NCBI GenBank assembly: GCA_012032965.1
Contig: JAAUPT010000047.1
Coordinates: forward strand, 1 to 8,843
Direction of reading: 5' to 3'
DNA length: 8,843 nucleotides
Source of the DNA: Nitrospira sp.
Lineage (GTDB): Bacteria > Nitrospirota > Nitrospiria > Nitrospirales > Nitrospiraceae
The notes beneath the pieces were generated by a model that worked only from the letters and a program-made list of their open reading frames with translations, did no database searches and was not told the DNA's origin. The translations under genes were made by a program, and so were the position numbers. Positions 1 to 8,260 of this stretch are shown here, piece after piece. Position 1 is the stretch's first letter. Each line of letters starts with the position of its first letter.

Positions 1-174
1 GCCCTCTTTACCAAGGTTGCCGATCGTGGCCCTGTGGCTCATGAAGCCGATGTAGTCGTGCTGTACCTCGCGCTACCGTCGTAGATGCTACGAGGTGGAG
101 TTCTTTCACCAGCCTGCCCACATTAGGGCATCCATCCTATGGATGATGCGAAGGGGACTTGGTCCTGACCGCTC
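1..174. other. Left edge, no assignable gene
   Basis: No gene can be assigned here. Reading the + strand from base 1 gives an open frame of 27 codons ending in TAG at 82-84. Its last residues (EADVVVLYLALPS) look protein-like and could be a gene tail. On the minus strand an ATG at 42-40 opens a frame that runs off the left edge, with residues resembling a HEAT-type turn (IGNLGKEG). Both cannot be real over the shared bases, and neither is long enough to decide. A small perfect hairpin (CATCCAT, loop CCT, ATGGATG; 129-145) lies downstream of the DUF2283 stop. It has no T-run on either strand, so it is at best a weak terminator. Confidence 0.3.
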
Positions 175-372
175 TTAGGCGGCAATCTGCTCAAACGAAA
201 AATGGGGAATATCCGCTCGATCTCGGGCGTGCTCGATCGTCAGGGCACAGATATGTCCATCCTGATCGATATCGAGTTGCGTGTTCTCGTCGAGATCCCT
301 GGTCTCGACTACGGCTGCCACTTTGAACTCAATATGGAGCGTGTCCGTGTCTTGGAAATACTTGATCGTCAT
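175..372 (-). CDS. DUF2283 family small protein, possible antitoxin partner
   Basis: This encodes 65 residues, the usual length for DUF2283. The typical opening is visible: MTIKYFQDTDTLHIEF, followed by a D-ENTQLDIDQDGHICALTIEHA core, which is the beta-strand pattern (Y-x-D-x-D-x-L-x-I-x-F, then D-x-D-G-x-I) of that family. The start is ATG at 372-370, fixed by a four-base ATGA overlap with the stop of the upstream gene and by an AGGAG ribosome site nine bases upstream, inside that gene. DUF2283 proteins have no established biochemical role. They often sit beside small RelE- or BrnT-like proteins, so an antitoxin-like role is inferred from context only. The family call is fairly sure; the function is not. 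Confidence 0.8.
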   Translation of the reverse strand: MTIKYFQDTDTLHIEFKVAAVVETRDLDENTQLDIDQDGHICALTIEHARDRADIPHFSFEQIAA

Positions 373-605
373 GGCTTGAAGCTCCTGTCAAAAAACGCAT
401 TGTGGACCGTCTCACGATCCGACAGCAACACCACCCGTAGGTACCGGTTCTCCATTTCTTTGATCGGCGCCCAGCGCCGGATACGGCCATCTTGTTGCAC
501 AACCTCTCTCACCGGACTACTGATCACCCGCTGAATCCACTCCTCCCGAATAAGGGCGCGATCAGGGCGCCGTCGGATGAACTCGAAGTACTTCGTACAT
601 TTCAC
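369..605 (-). CDS. Small DUF4258-like protein, possible toxin of a toxin-antitoxin-like pair
   Basis: This encodes 78 residues from a GTG start at 605-603. There is no ATG between the upstream in-frame stop (635-633) and this GTG, and the family-like opening KCTKYFEF follows it. The rest is compact and basic: RPDRALIREEWIQRVI, then a QQDGRIRRWAPI strand, a YLRVVLL strand and the tail VHNAFFDRSFKP. The layout of an N-terminal helix followed by a DGR-R-[WY] strand and an LRVV strand matches DUF4258 proteins, which resemble RelE and BrnT toxins. I recall similar proteins paired with DUF2283, but that is memory and not a search. No strong Shine-Dalgarno site precedes the GTG. The stop overlaps the DUF2283 start (ATGA), implying translational coupling. 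Toxin activity is inference. Confidence 0.7.
   Translation of the reverse strand: MKCTKYFEFIRRRPDRALIREEWIQRVISSPVREVVQQDGRIRRWAPIKEMENRYLRVVLLSDRETVHNAFFDRSFKP
382..386 (-). promoter_or_regulatory. Ribosome binding site for the DUF2283 gene
   Basis: AGGAG on the minus strand lies nine bases before the DUF2283 ATG and inside the end of the upstream gene. It supports the ATG at 372-370 and means the second gene can be translated on its own as well as by coupling. Confidence 0.6.
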
Positions 606-726
606 CGTGCGCTCGCACTCGACAGCCCCAGACTACACATGCACGGAAGTGTACTGAAAACCATGTTGTTTATCTACTATTCCGTCTCAATAGTCTCGAG
701 CAGCGGTCAATCTTGATCCCGCCGTC

Positions 727-1807
727 CTAGCTATATTGATCCCACGTATCGCATTGCTTGATCGCCCAGAACACAGCTTCTTTGAGCTTCTTGAGCGTCA
801 GGTTGTCGGGATCGCGAATGGCCTGCAGCTTCCTGTCAAGATCGTAGAGGGGCTCTATGGCACGCTTATCCGGTATCTTGCCGAGCGCCCATGCAACCTC
901 CGTCAAGACAACCCAGTCCGTCTTTGGATCCTGCAGCTTCCCCAATAACGGAAGCACGACCGACGCATCTCCTGCAATTCCCCCAATCTGCCCTAGTCCT
1001 TTTGCGCAGCTGCCTGAATTTCCACTTGAGGGGATGAATTCATGATATCGATGAGCAGCGGGATGCCATCTTTCCCCAGATTACCCATGGCGATCAGCGC
1101 TTGTTTCGCAAGGTCTCGGTCCTTGAGGACTTCTTTTAGTTTCGGGAGTGCCTCGTCCGCCTGCATGTCTCCCAAGAGGGACATGATCTTGATTTTCGGG
1201 CCTGGCTCGTATCGGGCGAATCGAGAATTTTGAGGAGACGATCAGCATGGCCCCATTCTGCCGCTAACAGGAGGGGGAATTCATACTTTCCAAGCGCCTC
1301 CTGTAGCTTGGCCAACGAATACGTGCCAGGATCGGCTGCTTGCGCCGCTTGTGCAGCCGCAACCGCGTCCTCAAACTCTGTGCGCACTTCCTTCTGCCAC
1401 TTGATCTTCATACCCCCAAGCAGATAGGTGAGCTGGCAGGCAGGACCTTTCCAAAGGCGGGCTGGGGCATCCGGCAAGTCCGCGTCACCTCCGGTTGCTG
1501 TCGTGCCTTCCCAGGTCTTGCGCTGTTCGCATTTGACCCGAAAGACGACATCATGGGGCGTGGCAGGATCGCGAACGGTCGTATATCCGAGTTCGTCGAG
1601 ACGTTGCACCACGACGTCAGCCAAGGCAGTACTCTTCGCTTCACCTTGATCAGTCAGGGCGAGGATGTCGACGAAGATGATCTGAATATTCTCCAGCTGA
1701 GTTCGCTGCTCCGGTGAGAAGTATTCACGGTAGGCCAGCGCGAGACTGTGAAACAGGCTTAGAGCTAGACAAAATGCAAGTCCGGGTAAGATAAATCGAA
1801 TTCGCAT
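727..1807 (-). CDS. Secreted HEAT-repeat protein, interrupted by two one-base deletions
   Basis: With two single-base corrections this is a 360-residue protein. It starts at ATG 1807-1805, preceded by a strong GGAGGTGA site six bases upstream. Residues 1-25 form a signal peptide (basic MRIR, hydrophobic core, SLALA cleavage site), so it acts in the periplasm or at the envelope. Residues about 35-140 form a mixed domain I do not recognise (IQIIFVDILAL, later QLTYLLGG). From about residue 145 the chain is helical, with HEAT/PBS-lyase-type repeats such as KLKEVLKDRDLAKQALIAMG, NLGKDGIPLLIDIM and AWALGKIPDKRAIEPL. Deletions occur near 1197-1203 (residue 202; one C lost on the coding strand) and near 1004-1008 (residue 267; one G lost). 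Repairing them restores APKIKIMSLLGD and QAAAKGLGQIGG. HEAT proteins are scaffolds; the partner is unknown. Confidence 0.75.
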
Positions 1808-1948
1808 GGGTCACCTCCGCCGCACTTTATCGAATAACCGGATACGCGTAGCATTCTGAGGTACCAAGCGCTGCTGTACGGCTCGAATTTCAGTATACAC
1901 CGACGAGCTCACACCAGAACTCCGAGAACCATCAATCATGGCATCGTA

Positions 1949-1976
1949 TTGACAGTTCGTAGGTCCCAATGCTAAT
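1949..1976 (+). promoter_or_regulatory. atpHp: Candidate sigma70 promoter for the atp operon
   Basis: A perfect TTGACA -35 box (1949-1954) is followed after 16 bases by GCTAAT (1971-1976; four of six matches to TATAAT). This would give a leader of roughly 65 bases before atpH. The region 1808-2049 is divergent, so the HEAT gene promoter must also be here. TATACT on the minus strand (1897-1892) is a possible -10 for it, but I see no good -35. The assignment rests on pattern alone. Confidence 0.4.
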
Positions 1977-2049
1977 TTCCGCTGCTCTACTTCGTGACTC
2001 GCACGAAACTTTCAGGTCTGTCCAACACAACAAAAGTGAGTAGAGATCG

Positions 2050-2589
2050 GTGATAAAGACAACAGTTGCGCGACGTTATGCACAGGCACTCTTCGAGCTT
2101 CTCGATCAATCCACCATTGAAGTGACAAGGGGTACCCTCGACAGCCTGAGTCAGGCCATGAGGGAGTCAGACCAGCTACGTCACGTCGTAGCTTCGCCAG
2201 CATTCGGGGCGGAAGAAAAAATCGCGGTTCTGACGGCGATTGGTGACAAGCTCGGCTGCCCGCCAATCGGCAAGGCGTTTCTTGGCCAATTGGTGAAGAA
2301 GAGCCGTGTTGGATTTCTGCCTGAAATCGCCAATGCGTTTGGCAAGCTCGTTGACCAAGCCAAGGGAACTCAGCCGGTGACAGTTTCCTCTGCATCCCCT
2401 CTTCCAGGAACGGAACAAGATCGCATTAAAGTACGGCTGCGCGAAACGCTAAAGCGCCAAGTGGATGTGACATTTCAGACCGACTCGAGTCATCTCGCCG
2501 GCTTGCAGATCTCAATCGGCAGCACGGTGGTTGACAGTACGGTTCGAGGCCGCTTGCGCGATTTGCAAGTCGCGTTGACGCGAGAATAA
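2050..2589 (+). CDS. atpH: F-type ATP synthase delta subunit
   Basis: This encodes the 179-residue delta subunit, which links the top of F1 to the peripheral stalk b subunits at the inner face of the cytoplasmic membrane. The family signature is clear. The N-terminal helical domain opens VARRYAQALFELL, the middle has the SPAF and FLGQLVKKSRVGFLPEI segments, and the C-terminal motif is LAGLQISIGSTVVDSTVRGRL. The length is normal (about 175-185). The start is GTG at 2050, just before the conserved IKTTVARRYA; the ribosome site is poor (GAG-rich bases 2035-2046). No frameshift is seen. It is the first gene of the operon, and the usual upstream neighbour atpF is missing: the preceding gene is divergent. 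Nine bases separate it from atpA, and the atpA ribosome site overlaps its stop. Confidence 0.95.
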   Translation: MIKTTVARRYAQALFELLDQSTIEVTRGTLDSLSQAMRESDQLRHVVASPAFGAEEKIAVLTAIGDKLGCPPIGKAFLGQLVKKSRVGFLPEIANAFGKLVDQAKGTQPVTVSSASPLPGTEQDRIKVRLRETLKRQVDVTFQTDSSHLAGLQISIGSTVVDSTVRGRLRDLQVALTRE

Positions 2590-2598
2590 GGAGTTGTC

Positions 2599-4119
2599 AT
2601 GCAGATTAGGGCGGAAGAAATCAGTGCCATTATCAAAGAAAAGATCAAGGGCTTCGACAAGCAGGTCGATGTCAAGGAGACGGGTTCCGTCATCCAGATC
2701 GGGGACGGGATTGCCAAGGTGTACGGCCTGGATGGAGCCATGGCCGGTGAAATGCTTGAATTTCCCGGAGGCCTCTACGGAATCGCGCTGAACCTTGAAG
2801 AAGACAACGTCGGCGCCGTGTTGATGGGCGACTCTGTCGGGGTCAAAGAGGGCGATCCGGTCAAGCGTACCGGCCGCATTGCGGAAATTCCTGTGGGTGA
2901 CCCGCTGATCGGCCGCGTGGTGAACGCGAGTCGGCCAGCCGATTGACGGCAAGGGAGCCATCAAGTCCTCGCTTTCTTCGCGCATCGAAATGGTCGCCCC
3001 TGGCGTCAATACCCGCCAATCGGTTCGGGAACCCTTGCAGACCGGCATCAAGGCCATCGATGCCATGATTCCGATCGGCCGTGGCCAACGCGAGTTGATC
3101 ATCGGCGATCGTCAGACAGGCAAGACCGCTATCGCCGTCGATACGATTATCAATCAAAAAGGCCTCGGTGTATTTTGTATCTACGTCGCCATTGGCCAAA
3201 AACGCTCGACCGTCGCACGCGTCGTCAAGACCCTTGAAGAAAATCATGCGATGGAATACAGCATAGTTGTGTCGGCCAGTGCCAGCGACCCTGCGCCCAT
3301 GCAGTTCCTGGCGCCATTCTCGGGCGCAGCAATCGGCGAGTATTTCCGCGATAACGGCAAGCACGCGTTGATTGTCTATGACGATTTATCCAAGCACGCG
3401 GTTGCCTATCGTGAGTTATCCCTGTTGCTCCGCAGACCACCGGGCCGTGAAGCCTATCCAGGGGATGTGTTCTATCTGCACTCCCGATTGCTGGAGCGCG
3501 CGGCGAAATTGAGTGACAAACTCGGCGGTGGTAGCCTCACGGCGCTGCCGATTATTGAAACCCAGGCTGGCGACGTGTCGGCCTATATTCCGACGAATGT
3601 CATTTCGATTACCGATGGCCAGATTTATCTCGGTAGCGACCTGTTTTATTCCGGTATTCGTCCGGCGATCAACGTCGGTCTCTCGGTGTCTCGCGTCGGC
3701 GGATCCGCGCAGATTAAGACCATGAAGCAGGTGGCGGGTACGCTTCGACTTGATCTCGCACAATATCGTGAAATGGCAGCCTTTTCCCAGTTCGGCAGCG
3801 AACTGGACAAGGCGACCCAGATGCAGCTGCACGCGGTGTTCGTATGGTCGAATTGCTCAAGCAGGGCCAATACAAACCGATGCCGGTGGCTGATCAGGTG
3901 CTTTCGATCTATGCAGGTGTAAATGGGTTTCTGGACGATGTCCCGGTCGACAAAGTGCTGCAGTTCGAAGCGGATTTCCTGCACCATGTTCAGCAAAACC
4001 ATCCTGACCTCAAGAAAGAAGTGGCCAGTATCGGCAAGATTGATGACAAGGTCGGGGGACGCTTGAAAGAGATTCTCTCGACCTTCAAGCAGAAGATGGG
4101 GTACAGCAAGAAAAACTGA
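2599..4119 (+). CDS. atpA: F-type ATP synthase alpha subunit, with two compensating frameshifts
   Basis: This is the non-catalytic nucleotide-binding subunit of the alpha3 beta3 head. The reconstructed product is 506 residues, a normal length. ATG at 2599 follows AAGGAG (2588-2593) by five bases. Visible motifs are the beta-barrel [16 protein letters not shown] (about residues 29-44), Walker A GDRQTGKT (169-176), [20 protein letters not shown] and [20 protein letters not shown], plus a complete helical C-terminus ending in GYSKKN. The frame breaks twice. An extra base near 2929 (residue 111) turns [11 protein letters not shown] into an early TGA at 2944. A missing C near 3832 (residue 411) interrupts [14 protein letters not shown]. 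The two changes cancel in length. All functional motifs are intact, so sequencing error is more likely than a dead gene. Confidence 0.95.
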
Positions 4120-4131
4120 AGCTCGTCAACC

Positions 4132-4162
4132 ATCAACGGTTAAGAGTGATCGCCTCGTTGAT
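4132..4162 (+). repeat. Inverted repeat between atpA and atpG
   Basis: ATCAACG (4132-4138) and CGTTGAT (4156-4162) form a perfect seven-base stem with a 17-base loop in the 71-base gap between atpA and atpG. There is no T-run, so it is not an intrinsic terminator. In F1, three alpha are needed per gamma, so an intercistronic structure could lower gamma expression or mark a processing site. That role is inference. Confidence 0.35.
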
Positions 4163-4190
4163 CTGATGACGCCTGATTGAGAGTGGTGTA

Positions 4191-5068
4191 ATGCCGAGTT
4201 TACAAAGCCTGCGCCGCAAGATTGCGGCCTTCAAAAATACCCAGAAAATCACCAAGGCCATGAAGATGGTCGCCGCGGCGAGCTTAAGCGGTCTCAGGAC
4301 CGCATTCTGGCTGCTCGTCCCTATGCGCATAAGATGCGTGGGGTGTTGAGCAACCTGAGTCAGCGTGTGAATCGCTCCTCTCATCCTCTTTTGCAGAAGC
4401 GCGAAGGCAGGAAAGTCGAAGTGCTCGTCGTCACCAGCGACCGAGGGTTATGCGGCGGCTTTAACGGCAACATTGTCCGCAAGAGCTCGGAATTCGTCCG
4501 GCAATGTGAAGCGCGTGGCCTACAGGTCAACCTGAGCCTTGTCGGCCGTAAAGGCCGCGACTATTTTCGCCGCCGGGCTTGGCCTATTCGCCAAGAATGG
4601 GCCGGGATTTTCGATAAACTCAGTTTCGAACATGCACTCGATATCGGAGCCGATCTGACGGATAACTTCGTCAAAGGCACGTTCGACGAATTGTATGTCG
4701 TCTACAACGAGTTCAAGTCCGCCATTCAGCAGCGGGTGATCGTTGAAAAACTGTTTCCCATCGATGCTCAGGAAGAATTCGGTTCAGCGCCAAACGAAGG
4801 GATCAGTGGCGGCGGGTACCTCTATGAACCGGATGAAGCCGAACTGTTGAGCGCGCTGATACCGAAACATTTCCAGGTGCAGACCTTCAGGATTTTGCTG
4901 GAGTCCGCTGCCGCCGAGCATGGTGCCCGTATGGCTGCCATGGATGGAGCGACGCGCAATGCCGGCCAGCTCATCAAGAAAGTCACGCTGTACTACAACA
5001 AAACCAGACAAGCAGCGATTACAAAAGAACTGATGGACATCGTCGGTGGCGCCGAAGCGCTGAAATAA
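4191..5068 (+). CDS. atpG: F-type ATP synthase gamma subunit, with one frameshift
   Basis: This is the rotating central shaft of F1, a coiled coil inside the alpha3 beta3 head. Restoring one base gives 292 residues, typical of the family. ATG at 4191 opens [20 protein letters not shown], the conserved N-terminal helix, followed by [10 protein letters not shown]. One A appears lost at 4286-4287 (residue 33, AA where AAA is needed). Restoring it gives [17 protein letters not shown]; without it the reading stops within about 20 codons. Downstream are the invariant [12 protein letters not shown] (about 82-93) and the C-terminal helix with [14 protein letters not shown], then [24 protein letters not shown]. 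The ribosome site is weak (GAGAGTGG before ATG). The stop lies 30 bases before atpD. Confidence 0.93.
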
Positions 5069-6527
<1,459 letters not shown>

Positions 6528-6577
6528 AAGTGTAAGCAGGAGTCGGCTTCACTTTGTGAGTAAGAGGGGATGAGAGC

Positions 6578-7000
6578 ATGCCGGGGACTATTTTATTAGA
6601 AGTTGTCACGCCGGAGAAGCTGCTGCTGAGCCAGCAGGTGGATGAGGTCATCGCGCCAGGGTCAGAAGGTGAGTTTGGCGTTCTCCCTGGCCATTGCCAT
6701 TTTCTTTCGACGCTCCGCATCGGCGAACTCCGCTACCGTATTGGCGACCAGACCAATTCCATGGCCGTGCTCTGGGGGTTTGCCGAAGTCACACCGACTA
6801 AAGTCACCGTTATGGCGGAGGTTGCGGAAAAGGCCGAAGACATTGACGTGGAGCGGGCGACAGACAGAGTGGCTGATGCAGAACGACAACTCCAGGCGGG
6901 AGGCTTGCCGTCCGAAGTGAAGGAAGCGCAGATCAGTCTTGAGAAGGCTCGCCTACGCAAAAAAATTGCGGAACGTGCGAGAAAGATCGGTCACGCTTAA
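6578..7000 (+). CDS. atpC: F-type ATP synthase epsilon subunit
   Basis: This encodes the 140-residue epsilon subunit. It sits with gamma at the base of the central stalk, contacts the Fo ring and can inhibit ATP hydrolysis. The N-terminal beta-sandwich shows LEVVTPEKLLLSQQVDEVIA, then GSEGEFGVLPGHCHFLSTL and GELRY. The C-terminal helical hairpin begins near DIDVERATDRVADAERQ and ends in a basic KARLRKKIAERARKIG. ATG at 6578 follows GAGGGG (6564-6569) by eight bases. No frameshift is present. It lies 50 bases after atpD and is the last gene of the operon; the next genes run on the opposite strand. No clear intrinsic terminator with a T-run follows. Confidence 0.95.
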   Translation: MPGTILLEVVTPEKLLLSQQVDEVIAPGSEGEFGVLPGHCHFLSTLRIGELRYRIGDQTNSMAVLWGFAEVTPTKVTVMAEVAEKAEDIDVERATDRVADAERQLQAGGLPSEVKEAQISLEKARLRKKIAERARKIGHA

Positions 7001-7026
7001 ATCCTCCCCGTTAATATCCTTTCAGA

Positions 7027-7233
7027 CTAGTGACGCTCCCACGCAAAATCGTACCCTTTATTTCGTGTTATCTCCACCCTGACCGGTAGGGATAAATCTA
7101 CCCCGCCGGTCAGACGTTCGGGTAGCTGAGTTGCCCTTTTCCAGAAGGTCTCGGTTTCATCAGTGGTCCCTTCTGCTTCAACGCCGCAGGTTGGCTACTG
7201 TCCCAACTGAATACTGATTACGATCGCGCCCAT
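7027..7233 (-). pseudogene. Possible small conserved gene interrupted by an amber codon
   Basis: On the minus strand, ATG at 7233 starts a frame of 68 sense-or-amber codons ending in TAG at 7029-7027. One in-frame TAG lies at 7197-7195, after codon 12. The first part reads MGAIVISIQLGQ. The second reads like a folded protein, with TFWKRATQLPERLTGG, VDLSLPVRVEITRNKG and YDFAWERH. The ATG lies seven bases after the stop of the heme gene, an operon-like spacing. There is no good ribosome site and no usable ATG after the amber codon. Given the frameshifts elsewhere in this sequence, the TAG could be a base error, or the gene could be decayed. I do not recognise the family. The alternative is plain intergenic DNA. 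Confidence 0.35.
7079..7113. repeat. Inverted repeat downstream of atpC
   Basis: CTGACCGG (7079-7086) and CCGGTCAG (7106-7113) are perfect complements. Inside them GGG (7089-7091) can pair with CCC (7101-7103), giving a stem of about 11 pairs around an AT-rich loop. It sits 79 bases after the atpC stop, between convergent transcription units. It may end or protect the atp transcript, but neither strand has a following T-run, so it is not a canonical intrinsic terminator. It also lies inside the possible small minus-strand gene. Confidence 0.4.
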
Positions 7234-7240
7234 CACATCG

Positions 7241-7789
7241 TTAAAGCTTGAAGTCACGCTTTGGGCTATCGGGATGGGCATTGTGGCATCCGATGCAAGC
7301 TTGGGTTACTGCCAGATCGGGATACACCGCTTCAAAGTAACGGGTGTTTCCGACCTTTGTGACACCAGTGTAGGGACGGTCGGGTTGTATCAGAATGGTA
7401 CCGAGCCCAATACTTTGGAGAGGGGTCGCCGCGACATTGCGCTTGTTGATCGGCCACAAGCTGATCAGACGGTATTGTACTCCTAAGCCTTTCTTACCGA
7501 CGTGACGTCCGGATTCGATCAGGAATTGGGCGGGTAGGGGCAACGTACTGTGTTCCGCCCAGTTTTCCGAGGCAACCACGATTCCTTTCGCTTGCATGCG
7601 TTCTACGACATGCCTTGTATACACATCTCGATCAGCCTCGATAACGGCGTGGATATAATCGGCTACCGTGTCCATCGGCAGGCTGATTGAGGTGGTTTCA
7701 GGTAAGGTGCGGCTTGGCCAGAGGACGGCTGCGCCTCCGATTGCAAATCCCAATACTGTAACGCGTAGTAAGTTCTTGGAGGACGTCAT
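7241..7789 (-). CDS. DUF3365 (Tll0287-like) periplasmic single-heme c-type protein
   Basis: This encodes 182 residues. A hydrophobic N-terminal segment (LLRVTVLGFAIGGAAVLW, residues 7-24) acts as a signal or anchor, placing the rest outside the cytoplasmic membrane. The body is a Tll0287-like sensor domain with YFEAVYPDLAVTQACIGCHN near the C-terminus. CIGCH (165-169) is a single CxxCH site for covalent heme c, followed by the family-typical N-x-HPDSPK. ATG at 7789-7787 is preceded by GGGAGG, with five bases between GGAGG and the ATG. The family is linked to redox or gas sensing, often as the input part of kinases, but this is a stand-alone version with no output domain, so its role is open. 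It runs convergent to atpC and divergent from the rluD-like gene. Confidence 0.88.
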   Translation of the reverse strand: MTSSKNLLRVTVLGFAIGGAAVLWPSRTLPETTSISLPMDTVADYIHAVIEADRDVYTRHVVERMQAKGIVVASENWAEHSTLPLPAQFLIESGRHVGKKGLGVQYRLISLWPINKRNVAATPLQSIGLGTILIQPDRPYTGVTKVGNTRYFEAVYPDLAVTQACIGCHNAHPDSPKRDFKL

Positions 7790-7800
7790 AGATACCTCCC

Positions 7801-8258
7801 GGTTGTGCGCGTGGATGGATCGTTAGACCGGTCACACCTCACGAGCAGATTGATTGAACATGGACCAGGAAAATGGACGGTCGATGACGTGATCCGACGT
7901 GTCAAAATAATTGTAGATTCAGCCTGAGAAATATTGGTAGAGAATCGGAAGACCCAAAATGGATTGGGCCGATCGATCAGGATACAAGAGCGGCTGGTTG
8001 CTTTCTGGAAGGAGAACCACTTCTGGGAAGGCACCGAAGGCATGGCCTCAGTCTCCTTACCCCTATGAGACAGTGTGGCTGTGGGACCATACGATACCTC
8101 ATCATACTCTCTGGTTACAGGCTGTTCAACAATCAGGCAGCTGATCGAGTTACATTCTATTTCACCGAGCGTTCAAGTCGCTTGAGTGTATCTCGATCCC
8201 CTACACATGCGAATGGGCGATTGCATTTGACCAGCGCGCTTTAGTAGCGTACTCGCCC
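7801..8258. other. Divergent intergenic region, no convincing gene
   Basis: These 458 bases separate the heme gene from the rluD-like gene. I see no convincing coding region, tRNA or known riboswitch. TACAAT on the minus strand (7915-7910) is a possible -10 for the heme gene, with no good -35. A short + strand frame from GTG at 7805 to TGA at 7927 (40 residues, tail TVDDVIRRVKIIVDSA) looks protein-like but has no ribosome site and begins next to the heme gene's start. The region holds the inverted repeat at 7944-7973 and most of the one at 8213-8260, described separately. Confidence 0.5.
7944..7973. repeat. Two-part inverted repeat in the rluD upstream region
   Basis: ATCGG (7944-7948) pairs with CCGAT (7969-7973), and inside it CCCAA (7953-7957) pairs with TTGGG (7964-7968). 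A four-base AAGA bulge lies on one side and the loop is six bases (AATGGA). The total stem is ten pairs. It sits well inside the 458-base divergent gap and could be an RNA structure or a protein-binding site. No T-run follows. Confidence 0.4.
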
Positions 8259-8260
8259 AT
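8213..8260 (+). repeat. Inverted repeat overlapping the rluD-like start codon
   Basis: ATGGGCGA (8213-8220) and TCGCCCAT (8253-8260) are a perfect eight-base inverted repeat separated by 32 bases. The right arm includes the first two bases of the ATG at 8259. If the RNA folds this way, the start codon is partly buried, which could limit translation. There is no visible Shine-Dalgarno site here, so initiation may be weak or structure-controlled. Confidence 0.4.

Noticed and set aside
129..145. Seven-base hairpin after the DUF2283 gene as an intrinsic terminator
   Set aside because: There is no T-run on either strand and the stem is AT-rich and short.
202..534. 110-codon + strand frame over the DUF4258-like and DUF2283 genes
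   Set aside because: The minus-strand proteins match known family patterns and have an ATGA overlap and an AGGAG site; the + frame does not.
2512..3102. 196-codon minus-strand frame opposite atpH and atpA
   Set aside because: It is antisense to strongly conserved coding sequence and has no ribosome site of its own.
3844..4119. Separate small gene beginning [17 protein letters not shown]
   Set aside because: It is the C-terminal part of AtpA after a missing base near 3832, not an independent gene.
7805..7927. 40-residue + strand frame starting with GTG
   Set aside because: Its tail looks protein-like, but it is short, lacks a ribosome site and its upstream extension is antisense to the heme gene. 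It could be a gene remnant; evidence is too thin.
7786..8043. 85-codon minus-strand frame whose stop overlaps the heme gene start (ATGA)
   Set aside because: The overlap looks operon-like, but the residues are rich in S, R and T without domain texture, and the heme gene's own strong ribosome site explains its start. I judge the overlap a coincidence.
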